64,000 nt of DNA from Acidobacteriota bacterium (lineage in GTDB: Bacteria > Acidobacteriota > Vicinamibacteria > Vicinamibacterales > UBA2999), in NCBI GenBank assembly GCA_020851565.1, contig JADZCN010000037.1, forward strand, positions 168,716 to 232,715, given 5' to 3'. Below, piece after piece: positions 25,801 through 33,964 of this stretch. Each line of letters starts with the position of its first letter. Position 1 is the first letter of the stretch. The notes under the pieces are model-generated. The model searched no databases. It had not been told where the DNA came from and saw only the letters and a list, made by a program, of their open reading frames with translations. The position numbers and the translations under genes were made by a program.

Positions 25801-25984
25801 GCCGCCCCGAAGCCCGGCCCCGCGTGGTGGGCCGGGCGAGAGCGGGTGGGCGGGCTCTTCGGGCCCGTCGGCCTCGCCGCTTTCGCGGCTCGGCAGGATC
25901 CCACCGCGCGAAGCGCGGCCCTTACGGTCCGCAGGGCCGCCCACGCCGCGAAGCGGCGCCCACCCGCCCTGTTATGCTCTCCAG
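25801..25984 (+). promoter_or_regulatory. hairpin-rich leader with extended -10 before the M28 gene
   Basis: The gap carries long GC-rich dyads: GCGGGTGGGCG near 25843 pairs with CGCCCACCCGC near 25958, with smaller hairpins such as CGCCGCTTTCGCGGC between them. It ends in TGTTATGCT (25970-25978), an extended -10 box only 6 nt before the ATG at 25985, which implies a leaderless transcript. The dyads could terminate the upstream message, but no T-tract follows. Confidence 0.4.
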
Positions 25985-27628
25985 ATGCGCCTACTCGCCC
26001 TTGTTCTCCCCCTGATAGTCGTCCTCGGCTGCAGCCAGGCAGCGCCGCCGGCGCCGGCCGCGCCGCCGCCAGGGCCCGCGATGGACCAGATCACCACGGC
26101 CTCGCTCGTCGCGCACGTCCAGCGCCTGTCGTCCGACGAGTTCCAGGGCCGCGCGCCGGCCACACCCGGCGGTGAGCTGGCGACGGCCTATCTGGCGAAG
26201 GAACTCAAGGCCCTCGGCCTCCAGCCCGCCGGCGACAACGGCACCTTCTTCCAGCAGGTCCCCATCGTCGAGGCCAACGTCGAGCGCACGTTCACGTTGA
26301 GCGTGCCGGGCACCACCTACCGCTACCTCCGCGACATCGTCGCGTTCTCGGGCGTGGAACGGCCGCGCGTGCAGGTGCAGGGCGAGGTCGTCTTCGTCGG
26401 CTACGGCATCAACGCGCCGGAGCTGAATTGGAACGACTACGCAGGCGCCAACGTGAAGGGCAAGTGGGTGATGATCATGGTGAACGATCCGCCCGCGCCG
26501 CCGGACGAGCCGACGCTCTTCGGCGGCCCCGCGCTCACCTACTACGGGCGCTGGACCTACAAGTACGAGGAGGCCGCGCGGCAGGGCGCCGCCGGCGCGC
26601 TCCTCATCCACACGGATGAATCCGCCACCTATCCGTGGCAGGTGGTGCAGTCGTCGTGGAGCGGCACGCAGTATTCGCTGCCGCCGGAGCCCGGCGCGCC
26701 GGCACTCGGCATCAAGGCGTGGATCACCGAGAGCGCCGCGCGAGACCTGGCGAAGCGCGGCGGCAGGAACCTGGACGCGCTCCGGAAGAGCGCCTCGTCG
26801 CGCGGCTTCAAGGCCACGTCGCTCGGCATCCGCGCGGCGGCCACGCTCGTGCAGAAGTCGGCGCGCAAGACCTCGCCCAACGTCGTGGCGAAGCTGACGG
26901 GCACGAACGATCAGGAGGCCGTCGTCTTCACGTCGCACTGGGATCACTTCGGCATGCGCCAGCGGCAGCCGGACGATCCGCCGGACGCGGATCTCATCTT
27001 CAACGGCGCGTACGACAACGCGTCGGGCGTGGCGGGGCTGCTGGAGTTGGCGAAGGCCATGGTCCGCGCGCCCGAGAAGCCGGGTCGGTCGATGTACTTC
27101 GTGTTCGTCACGGCGGAGGAGTCGGGTCTGCTCGGCTCTGAGTACTTCGCAGCCCACCCGCCGATCCCGCCAGCGCAGATGGCGGCCAACTTCAACGTGG
27201 ACGGGCTCAACTACCTCGGGCCGACGCGGGACATGGTGCAGCTCGGCTCGGATCGCTCGACGCTCGGGCCCACGCTCGAAGCCATCCTGAAGGAGCACGG
27301 ACGCACGCTGGGGAAGGACACGCACCCGGAGCGCGGCTACTTCTTCCGCTCGGATCACTTCCCGTTCGCGAAGGCCGGCGTGCCGGCGCTGTCGATCAGC
27401 GAGCCGAAGGAGTTTCTGGGCCCGAACGCCGAGGCTCTCCTGAAGAAGCAGGAGGAGTACAACGGCAAGGACTACCACCAGCCGAGCGACGAGTACGACC
27501 CGTCGTGGGACTTCAGCGGCGCGGTGGAGGACCTGAAGGTGCTGGCCGAGCTCGCGTGGCGCGTGGCGTCGGCGCCGGAGATGCCGAGGTACAACGAGGG
27601 GGATCAGTTCGCCAACGTGCGGAAGTGA
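25985..27628 (+). CDS. M28 family zinc aminopeptidase lipoprotein
   Basis: 547 aa. Lipoprotein signal MRLLALVLPLIVVLGC. A PA-type insert (about residues 115-270, VFVGYGINAPELNWNDYAG) precedes the catalytic M28 domain. Metal and catalytic residues are visible: HxD in TSHWDHFGM, bridging Asp in GAYDNASGVAGLLELA, Glu pair in VTAEESGLLGSEYF, Asp in NVDGLNYLG, and His in RSDHFPFAKAG. This is the usual layout of co-catalytic dizinc aminopeptidases that trim peptides outside the cytoplasm. A longer frame starting at 25697 overlaps the hydrolase gene and lacks a signal peptide at its N-terminus, so I reject it. Confidence 0.93.
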   Translation: MRLLALVLPLIVVLGCSQAAPPAPAAPPPGPAMDQITTASLVAHVQRLSSDEFQGRAPATPGGELATAYLAKELKALGLQPAGDNGTFFQQVPIVEANVERTFTLSVPGTTYRYLRDIVAFSGVERPRVQVQGEVVFVGYGINAPELNWNDYAGANVKGKWVMIMVNDPPAPPDEPTLFGGPALTYYGRWTYKYEEAARQGAAGALLIHTDESATYPWQVVQSSWSGTQYSLPPEPGAPALGIKAWITESAARDLAKRGGRNLDALRKSASSRGFKATSLGIRAAATLVQKSARKTSPNVVAKLTGTNDQEAVVFTSHWDHFGMRQRQPDDPPDADLIFNGAYDNASGVAGLLELAKAMVRAPEKPGRSMYFVFVTAEESGLLGSEYFAAHPPIPPAQMAANFNVDGLNYLGPTRDMVQLGSDRSTLGPTLEAILKEHGRTLGKDTHPERGYFFRSDHFPFAKAGVPALSISEPKEFLGPNAEALLKKQEEYNGKDYHQPSDEYDPSWDFSGAVEDLKVLAELAWRVASAPEMPRYNEGDQFANVRK

Positions 27629-27638
27629 CGCAACCGAG

Positions 27639-27678
27639 AACACGAAGGCACGAAGGCCACGAAGGACGCACGAAGGCG
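27639..27678 (+). repeat. CACGAAGG repeat
   Basis: Four to five units of CACGAAGG(C/A) follow the peptidase gene. The same family occurs at 46249-46288. The remainder of the gap up to 27905 (about 227 nt) holds nothing I can assign. Confidence 0.75.
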
Positions 27679-27905
27679 GTCTTCGAATCTCGATGAGAGC
27701 GCGAGAGGTTGCGGTGACTCGCGGAAAGGATGGCCAGCCCGCTCGTCAGCTCTGGAGCTTGCCTACACGGCCAGCGTCGTCATCGGACCACCCTCGACGA
27801 CGCGCCCGACGCCGGTGCTGGTCCCGACGCTAAGCGGAGTGGTCGATGGAGGAGCCGGGGCGATTCACAGCTTTGCGGTGGCCGTGGACGGCTTGGTGTG
27901 ATTCC

Positions 27906-28193
27906 ATGACAGGCAGACAGATCTCGGTCGTAGGAGCGACGTCGGCCGCATCGGTTGCGCTGTTCCTGGTCGTGAATCGGTTGATCATCCTTCGCATCGA
28001 GCATCCCGAGGCACGTCGGCTGCTGCTCCTCGTAGCGACACTCACGCTTGCCTGGGCAGGGGCATGGGTTGTTGGACGGGAATTCCAGTCGCGATGGGGC
28101 CGAGCCGCGGCGACCTTCTGGCTCGCCAGCTTGATCCTCCACCATTTTGCCGGGATTTCCGCCTCAATCGCGTGGTATGGCACTGGCCCGTAG
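27906..28193 (+). CDS. small integral membrane protein
   Basis: 95 aa with three hydrophobic segments: VVGATSAASVALFLVVNRLI, LLLLVATLTLAWAGAWVVG and an AAATFWLASLILHHFAGI-type C-terminal segment. I do not recognise the family. The start is uncertain: ATG 27906 begins just before the first membrane segment, while an ATG at 27846 would add 20 residues. No Shine-Dalgarno is evident. The DNA here is noticeably less GC-rich than its surroundings, with more A/T in third positions, hinting at acquired DNA. Confidence 0.5.
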   Translation: MTGRQISVVGATSAASVALFLVVNRLIILRIEHPEARRLLLLVATLTLAWAGAWVVGREFQSRWGRAAATFWLASLILHHFAGISASIAWYGTGP

Positions 28194-28205
28194 GCCGTTA
28201 CTGCC

Positions 28206-28499
28206 ATGTCTGACTGGCCTTCGCTTATGACGCAGCAACGCCACTTCCGTTGGTCGGTTGTCATCGCCGCACTGGTCACCTCGCTGACGGTGACGACACT
28301 ATTGATCCACCTGTCCGATCCGCCGAACAACAATGTACCGGGGTGGACGCTCACGGCTGGAATGGTGTCGGGATGTGCGGTCATGGCGTTATGGCACCCT
28401 CGGCCGGCTCTCAGTACGATTCTGTTCGGTGCCTTGTGCTATCCGCTCCTTCTGGGGTGGACGCTCGTTCTCATTCTGGGTCTCTACGAGGGGCCTTGA
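28206..28499 (+). CDS. small integral membrane protein
   Basis: 97 aa with three predicted membrane segments (WSVVIAALVTSLTVTTLLI, LTAGMVSGCAVMALW, and a long hydrophobic stretch LFGALCYPLLLGWTLVLILG). It starts 12 nt after the preceding small membrane gene and shares its lower GC content, so the two are likely a pair. Family and role are unknown; no conserved motif is visible. Confidence 0.5.
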   Translation: MSDWPSLMTQQRHFRWSVVIAALVTSLTVTTLLIHLSDPPNNNVPGWTLTAGMVSGCAVMALWHPRPALSTILFGALCYPLLLGWTLVLILGLYEGP

Positions 28500-28785
28500 T
28501 CCAGGAGATGAGAGATCGCGTCGCGCGGAATCCATGACGCTCGACCCACCACGCCGATGCCCCCGGCGTCGGCCGCCCACGTGCTGCCGCCCACCGGTGC
28601 AACGGCGATCGCCGGTCACGAAGCGCGCGGCCCTTTTGCGCGCACGGTCCTGATCGTGACGGCGGGAGCTTGACCGCCCGGCCGAGCGGTCGGGCGGGCG
28701 AGCCGGCCCCGCGCAGGTCGGAGGGACGCGGCCCGCACGAGCAGTTGCCGAACCTCGAGCCACGCGGCGGGCGCAGCCGTGACGC
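28500..28785. other. non-coding gap between convergent genes
   Basis: 286 nt between convergent genes. It contains a dyad near 28680-28701 (CCCGGCCGA, loop GCGG, TCGGGCGGG; one mismatch), which could stop transcription from either side although no T-run follows. No convincing coding frame. Confidence 0.4.
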
Positions 28786-30174
28786 TCACGTCCCGATCAC
28801 CACCCGCGCCGCCGCCTCCGCCTCCTCCAGCGTCGTCACCACCCCATCCAGCTGCTGCTCGTAGACTGCGCGCAGGATCTCGCCCATCCGCGGCCCTGGC
28901 GCCACGCCCATCGCGATCAGATGCCGCCCCAGCAGGATCGGCGCCGGCGGGCGATGCTCCACGCCCAGCGACCGCGCACGCTCGATGAACCAGTCCATCG
29001 CCGAGCAGTCGAACGCCGCGCCGCGCCCGTTGCAGTCCGCGCGTGCGAAGCGTGTCAACAGCTCCAGGTCCACGCGCTGGGCGAGGCGGCGGAACGCGCC
29101 GTCCGTCACCGTGTTCTTCGCCTTGTGGAACGCGCTCGGCCGCAAGTGCTCGGTCACGAGGCCCAGCACCTGCGTGCGAACGTCCACGCCGTCCAGTGTG
29201 TGCACGTTCAGGCGATCGAGGATGCGCGTGGCTGCTTCGACGCCCGCCGCCTCGTGCCCCGGCGACTTGATCCTCCCGTCCACGTGGATCGTGGTCTGCG
29301 GCTTGCCCAGGTCGTGGCACACCGCGCCCAGCATGACGATGGCCAGCTCGGGGCGCGCGAGATCCGCGTTCCGCCGCCGCGCCTCGTCCATCACCATCAG
29401 CGTGTGCGTCCACACGTCGCCCTCGGGATGCCACTCCGCGTCCTGCGGGCAGTCGTAGAGCGGCACCATTTCCGGCAGGATCTTCTCGATGACACCCAGC
29501 TCGCGCGCCAGCGCGAAGCCGATGGACGGCCGCATCGCACGGAGCAGGAGCTTTTCGAACTCGCCCCAGATGCGCTCCGCCGGCAGGTCGTCCAGCGCGA
29601 TGCCGCGGCAGAGCTCCTTGCTCGCCGCATCCATCGTCAGCTCGAAGCGCGCGGCGAACTGCAGCGCGCGCAGCACGCGGAGCGAGTCGTCTGCGAACGT
29701 GTGGGGATCCACCACGCGCAGCACGCGGCGCTCGAGATCAGCGCGGCCCTCGAAAGGGTCGAGATACTCGTCGGTCAGCGGGTCCCAGGCGATGGCGTTG
29801 AGGGTGAAGTCGCGCCGGCGCGCGGCCTCTTCGTACGACATGCCGGGGTCGCCCTCGACGGTGAATCCCTTGTGCCCCCGACCCGTCTTCGACTCGCGGC
29901 GTGGCAGCGCCACGTCCACCGGGCCGAGCTTGTAGACGGGGAAGGCCTGGCCAACTGGCTCCACCCGCCCGAGCGAAGCCAGCAGCCCGGGCAGCTCGGC
30001 CTGCGGGATGCCGAAGACCTCCACATCGAGATCCTTGGAGTCGTGACCGAGGAGTCGATCCCGAACGACGCCGCCCACGACGAGCGCGCGGCCTCCTCGA
30101 GCGCGGACGAGCTCGGCAATGCGGAGGGCTTCGGTAGGGACAGTGGTCCCACGGTTGGTCCCAGGCGCGGGCAT
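28786..30174 (-). CDS. cca: CCA tRNA nucleotidyltransferase / poly(A) polymerase family, with HD domain
   Basis: 462 aa. The N-terminal class II nucleotidyltransferase domain has VVGGVVRDRLLG and the metal-binding DLDVEVFG. RRRDFTLNAIAWDP and DPHTFADDSLRVLRALQFAARFE-type blocks follow, typical of CCA-adding enzymes. After residue ~240 an HD domain is present (DVWTHTLMVMDEA, GAVCHDLGKPQTT), as in E. coli-type multifunctional Cca. It adds or repairs the 3' CCA of tRNA; the HD part may have phosphodiesterase or phosphatase activity. It is divergent from the VWA gene with 55 nt between starts. A dedicated poly(A) polymerase is the alternative. Confidence 0.9.
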   Translation of the reverse strand: MPAPGTNRGTTVPTEALRIAELVRARGGRALVVGGVVRDRLLGHDSKDLDVEVFGIPQAELPGLLASLGRVEPVGQAFPVYKLGPVDVALPRRESKTGRGHKGFTVEGDPGMSYEEAARRRDFTLNAIAWDPLTDEYLDPFEGRADLERRVLRVVDPHTFADDSLRVLRALQFAARFELTMDAASKELCRGIALDDLPAERIWGEFEKLLLRAMRPSIGFALARELGVIEKILPEMVPLYDCPQDAEWHPEGDVWTHTLMVMDEARRRNADLARPELAIVMLGAVCHDLGKPQTTIHVDGRIKSPGHEAAGVEAATRILDRLNVHTLDGVDVRTQVLGLVTEHLRPSAFHKAKNTVTDGAFRRLAQRVDLELLTRFARADCNGRGAAFDCSAMDWFIERARSLGVEHRPPAPILLGRHLIAMGVAPGPRMGEILRAVYEQQLDGVVTTLEEAEAAARVVIGT

Positions 30175-30229
30175 CTCATCCCTGAGATTACACGCTCGCG
30201 TTGGCTACAATGACCCCGGAGGCGCGGCA

Positions 30230-32782
30230 ATGCGAAGCGCGATGTCCGTTCCAGTCGTCCTGGCGGCGGTGGCCCTGCTGGGGGCAGCGGCCACGGGGCC
30301 CTCGGCCCAAACCCAGTCCCCGCCCGGACAGCCCATCTTCCGGTCCGGCGTGGACCTCATCACCATCGACGTCGTCGTCGTGGACGGCGACGGCCAGCAG
30401 ATGCCGTCGCTTACCACGGACGACTTCGCCGTCGAGGTGGACGGCAAGCCGCGCGCGGTGCTCTCCGCACAGTACTTCGAGGGCGCGCCGCCGATGGTTC
30501 CGGGGTCGCGCGAGGCAGCGGAGGCGGCCAGGCGCGCCAGCGCGGCACCAGCGGATCCGAACGCGAACCAGATCGTCCTCGCCATCGACGTCGGCTCCAC
30601 CAGCCCGGCCAGCCGGGAACAGGTGCTGGCGGCCGCCAACGCCGTCCTGGACCGCTTGCCGCCTGCGGATCGCGTGGCGACCGTGGCGTTGCCGCTGCGG
30701 ATGACCGAGTTCACCTTCACCACGAATCGCCAGGCCTCGCGGCAGACGCTGCAGGAGATCACCGGCTGGTCCCCGCGCCTCGGCACGCAGCTTCCGTTCG
30801 GCATCGTCGAGGCGCTGGGCATGGATCGGCGGGAGCGCGAGTGGGAGCTTGCGGTATCGCGCGTCTGCAGCCGGGGCGACGAGTTCGTGCGCCTGGCGTG
30901 CCGTGCGGATCTCGAAGCCCAGGCGCGGGTCCTAATCTCCGAAGCCAACGCCCGTGCGGCCACGACGACGACGAGCCTCGAGGTACTGCTGCGCTCGCTC
31001 GCGCGCATCGAGGGGCCGAAGACCATGCTGTTCTTCTCGGAGGAGCTGCCCACCGACGGCGCGCGCGTGGAGGTGGAGCGCGTGGCGCGGGCGGCGGCGG
31101 CGGCCCGCACCCGCATCCACGTGATGCACGCGCTCCCGGGGACACAGGACGTGACCAACATGTATTCCCGCTACGAGCCCGTGAAGGAGCGGCAGCGCGC
31201 GCTCGAGGGGCTCGAGCTCGTCTCCGACTGGACGGGCGGCGACCTGTTCGCGCTGGGGACCAGCAACGAGATCGCCGTGCGGCTGGCGAGGGAACTGTCG
31301 GGCCGCTACCTCCTGATGGTCGAGACGATGCCGGGCGACCGCGATGGCAAGCCGCACCGGATTCGCGTGCAGACACCGCGGCACAGGGTGACGGTGCGTG
31401 CCCGGCGGGAGTTCGTCGCCGACAACCTGCGGACCTACCTGCCGCCAGCGGTGACGCCGGAGCCCGAGGTCCCGGCCGCGCCTGCTGCCACGGCGCGCGA
31501 AGCATCCCCGGCCGGCGTCGAGCCGGCCCCGGCGGCGCCACCCGTGCCGTCGACGCCATCGCCTGAGAGCGGCATCCCCGAGGCGACCGCGCGCGGCTCC
31601 GTGTTCGTGTCCGTCGATCCCCTGCACCCGGATCGGAAGTCCGCGGAGACGATTCAGATTCTCAACACGCTTCGCGCGGCGCTGTCGGCGCGCGGCTACT
31701 CGTCCGCGCCCTCAGCGGCCGCGGCCACCGTCCGCGTGGAGGTGACGGGTCAGCGGATCATGGGCGGGGGCCGCACGGCGTTGCCCACGCAGAACCGCGG
31801 CGGATCGTCGCCGACCGCGCTCATCCGCGTGACCGTGTCGGATGGCGCGCGCATCAGCGAACTGCGCGGGCGCAACCAGGGGGATCTGGACATCACCCGC
31901 TCCGCGGCAGACGAGACCGCGCGGCTCATCGAGCGCTGGGTGGGCAGCGGCGGCGAGGGCGCGGCCGCGACTTCCGCGCCGGCCCCCGCGCCTCCGCCCT
32001 CGACCGTCCCCCCGCAGGAGCTGCTCCCGCGCATGCGCGCGTACGTCGGGGAGTACGAGAAGGCGCTCGCCGGCATCGTGGCCGAGGAGCGCTACGTGCA
32101 GACCTACTCGCAGCGCATCGCGGCGTATCCCGCGCCGCCGCGCCTCACCCGGCGCGAGCTTCGGTCCGAGATGGGATTCGCGTGGTTCCCGACGCCGGGT
32201 ACCTGGTTCGGCTTCCGCGACGTGTTCGAGTCCAATGGGAAACCCGTGACGGATCGGCAGCAGCGCCTGGAGCAGCTGTTCGTGGACCGCAAGTTCCCGT
32301 CGGACGAGCAGCTCGCCCGCGTGGCCGAGTCGAGCGCGCGTTTCAACATTGGCCCCGCACGCCGCAACTTCAACGTGCCGACGCTGGCGCTGCTCGTGGC
32401 GAGCCCGGCCAACGTGGGCCGGTTCGCGTTCGAGCTGCGGGGGTACGACGCCATCGACGGCGTGCGCGTGGCGCTCATCGCCTTCTCGGAGACGGGCTCG
32501 CCGACCTTGATTACCCGGGACGGCCACGACTGGCGCAGCCGGGGGCTGCTGTGGGTGGAGCCGGAATCGGGCCGCGTCTGGCGCACGGACATCCAGCTGA
32601 CCGACCGCGACATGGAGATGCGCCAGACGACCTGGTTCACGCGAGACGAGCGCCTGGACCTGATGGTCCCCGCACGGATGCGGGAGCTGTACGACTACGT
32701 GGAGCGCGCGGACGAGTACGTGGAGGCCGTGGCCGACTACTCGAACGTCCGCCGGTTCCGGGTGGAGACGTCGGGACACTGA
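30230..32782 (+). CDS. exported VWA-domain protein of the acidobacterial type
   Basis: 850 aa with a Sec signal (VLAAVALLGAAATGPSAQ). Residues ~35-430 match the 'VWFA-related acidobacterial domain' layout: FRSGVDLITIDVVVVDGDG, LTTDDFAVEVDGKPR, the MIDAS-like AIDVGSTSPAS, then LFFSEELPTDGARV and SGRYLLMVETMPGD. A Pro/Ala linker (about 435-500) leads to a segment with an SVDPLHPDRKSAETIQ block. The C-terminal ~230 residues (from LPRMRAYVGEYEKALAGIVA) form a second conserved module often seen in these proteins. The start has GGAGG (30218-30222) 7 nt upstream; TACAAT at 30206-30211 is a candidate -10. Adhesion or assembly in the periplasm is a guess. It is the best taxonomic pointer in the window. 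Confidence 0.85.
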   Translation: MRSAMSVPVVLAAVALLGAAATGPSAQTQSPPGQPIFRSGVDLITIDVVVVDGDGQQMPSLTTDDFAVEVDGKPRAVLSAQYFEGAPPMVPGSREAAEAARRASAAPADPNANQIVLAIDVGSTSPASREQVLAAANAVLDRLPPADRVATVALPLRMTEFTFTTNRQASRQTLQEITGWSPRLGTQLPFGIVEALGMDRREREWELAVSRVCSRGDEFVRLACRADLEAQARVLISEANARAATTTTSLEVLLRSLARIEGPKTMLFFSEELPTDGARVEVERVARAAAAARTRIHVMHALPGTQDVTNMYSRYEPVKERQRALEGLELVSDWTGGDLFALGTSNEIAVRLARELSGRYLLMVETMPGDRDGKPHRIRVQTPRHRVTVRARREFVADNLRTYLPPAVTPEPEVPAAPAATAREASPAGVEPAPAAPPVPSTPSPESGIPEATARGSVFVSVDPLHPDRKSAETIQILNTLRAALSARGYSSAPSAAAATVRVEVTGQRIMGGGRTALPTQNRGGSSPTALIRVTVSDGARISELRGRNQGDLDITRSAADETARLIERWVGSGGEGAAATSAPAPAPPPSTVPPQELLPRMRAYVGEYEKALAGIVAEERYVQTYSQRIAAYPAPPRLTRRELRSEMGFAWFPTPGTWFGFRDVFESNGKPVTDRQQRLEQLFVDRKFPSDEQLARVAESSARFNIGPARRNFNVPTLALLVASPANVGRFAFELRGYDAIDGVRVALIAFSETGSPTLITRDGHDWRSRGLLWVEPESGRVWRTDIQLTDRDMEMRQTTWFTRDERLDLMVPARMRELYDYVERADEYVEAVADYSNVRRFRVETSGH

Positions 32783-32861
32783 ACGCGGACGGGGCCGCAG
32801 ATGCCGCAGATTACGCAGATGGCGCTGACCCTTCTGTTCTGAACTGTTGGGTGCGACCGGT

Positions 32862-32882
32862 GCCGGCCGCGACGCGGCCGGC
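32862..32882 (+). terminator. perfect 10-bp hairpin downstream of the VWA gene
   Basis: GCCGGCCGCG, one A, then CGCGGCCGGC: a perfect 10-bp inverted repeat, about 80 nt after the VWA stop. Very stable as RNA, but there is no T-tract, so a terminator role is tentative. Confidence 0.4.
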
Positions 32883-32886
32883 AGGC

Positions 32887-32964
32887 GGGGAGGTGAGGGA
32901 GGCGCAGACACAAGCCGGTGGGGAATGGCGGACCGATTTGTGCCTGCGCCTCCCTCACTTCCCC
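32887..32964. repeat. 28-bp imperfect inverted repeat
   Basis: The left arm (32887-32914, GGGGAGGTGAGGGAGGCGCA...) and right arm (32937-32964) match in about 25 of 28 positions with a 22-nt loop. It looks like a MITE-sized palindrome or a strong RNA hairpin. It is bracketed by CATCTGCG-family repeats at 32799-32822 and 33028-33052, all within the 282-nt gap before the NIPSNAP gene. Confidence 0.7.
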
Positions 32965-33051
32965 GCGCGGGCGCTGGGCGCCCCCGGTCGCTCTCCCTAC
33001 GCCCGTTATGGGAACGTTCGCGCCATCTGCGCAATCTGCGCCATCTGCGGC

Positions 33052-33057
33052 TAAGCT
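33052..33057 (+). promoter_or_regulatory. TAAGCT -10-like box 7 nt before a start codon
   Basis: TAAGCT is followed by 7 nt and the ATG at 33065. No Shine-Dalgarno is present, so this gene may be leaderless. A single TANNNT hexamer is weak evidence on its own. Confidence 0.25.
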
Positions 33058-33064
33058 TACGCGC

Positions 33065-33511
33065 ATGCCAATTCCCATGCGCGCAACGTCGGTGATGTCC
33101 CTCCTCGCCCTGGCCGCCGCGTTCGGCGCCGGGGTGCTCGCCGCGCCCCACTTCGGGGTCGCCCAGGCGCAAACCACCGGGAAGGTGTACGAGCTTCGCA
33201 CCTACACGGCCCCGGACGGCAAATTGGCGGACCTGCACAGGCGCTTCCGTGACCACACGCTGCGCATCTTCCAGAAGCACGGCATGACCAACGTGATCTA
33301 CCTCGCCCCGCTGGATGCGCCGGCGTCGCAGAACACGCTCGTGTACCTGCTCTCACACCAGAGCCGCGAGGCCGCCAAGGCCAGCTGGGACGCCTTCCGG
33401 AACGATCCCGAGTGGAAGAAGGTGGCCTCCGAGTCGCAGGTCGACGGCCCCATCGTCTCGAAGGTGGACTCCGTGTTCCTGCAGGCGACCGATTACTCGC
33501 CGATGAAGTGA
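33065..33511 (+). CDS. exported NIPSNAP-family protein
   Basis: 148 aa. Signal peptide (MSLLALAAAFGAGVLAAPHF) then a single NIPSNAP / dimeric alpha-beta-barrel domain: YELRTYTAPDGKLADLHRRF, HTLRIFQKHGMTNV, VYLLSHQSREAAKASWDAF, and DPEWKKVASES. Domains of this kind often bind or act on small hydrophobic molecules; none is established here. The start could be ATG 33065 or 33077. It is followed 8 nt later by a cupin gene and then an M20 peptidase gene; the three are likely one transcript. Confidence 0.88.
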   Translation: MPIPMRATSVMSLLALAAAFGAGVLAAPHFGVAQAQTTGKVYELRTYTAPDGKLADLHRRFRDHTLRIFQKHGMTNVIYLAPLDAPASQNTLVYLLSHQSREAAKASWDAFRNDPEWKKVASESQVDGPIVSKVDSVFLQATDYSPMK

Positions 33512-33519
33512 GGATCCAG

Positions 33520-33960
33520 ATGCAATCGCGAATCAACGGGCGATGGACGGTCCACGCGGTGCTGGTGGCCGCGGGCGTCACGGTGATGGCGGCGCAGGCC
33601 GCGAGCCAGGCGGGGCAGCCTGCCGCGGGCGGCGGACCGCTCTTCACCGGCACCTCCACGGTGATGGACGGGAAGGACCTCTCGGTGGCTCGCAGGCGCT
33701 TCGAGCCGGGCGCGCGCAGCTACTGGCACAGCCACGACAACGGGCAGCTCCTCTACGTCGAAGACGGGCGCATGCGCACGCAGAAGCGCGGGCAGGCGAT
33801 GCGCGAGCTCGGCAAGGGCGAGAGCGACTACACCGGGCCGAAGGTGGAGCACTGGCACGGCGCCGTGCCGCATACGCACCTCATCCAGGTGAACGTGGGC
33901 TTCAGCGGCGGCACGAAGTGGCTCGAGGCCGTGACCGACGCGCCGTACAACGGGAAGTAG
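33520..33960 (+). CDS. exported cupin-domain protein
   Basis: 146 aa. Signal peptide HAVLVAAGVTVMAAQAASQA, then one cupin barrel. Motif 1 is RSYWHSHDNGQLLYVEDGRM (His-x-His and a Glu-containing segment); motif 2 is in VEHWHGAVPHTHLIQVNV (clustered His residues). The two motifs could chelate a metal ion in the periplasm. GAGGA overlaps the preceding stop and sits about 6 nt from the ATG. Members of this family in similar positions are often annotated as carboxymuconolactone- or quercetinase-like, but nothing here fixes a substrate. Confidence 0.88.
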   Translation: MQSRINGRWTVHAVLVAAGVTVMAAQAASQAGQPAAGGGPLFTGTSTVMDGKDLSVARRRFEPGARSYWHSHDNGQLLYVEDGRMRTQKRGQAMRELGKGESDYTGPKVEHWHGAVPHTHLIQVNVGFSGGTKWLEAVTDAPYNGK

Positions 33961-33964
33961 CGAG

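Noticed and set aside
25697..25984. N-terminal extension of the M28 peptidase frame into the hydrolase gene
   Set aside because: It overlaps the upstream gene out of frame and would hide the lipoprotein signal that begins at 25985.
27722..27900. Open frame reading LAYTASVVIG ... AVAVDGLV before the small membrane genes
   Set aside because: No start codon, ribosome site or recognisable domain; could be a gene remnant but unsupported.
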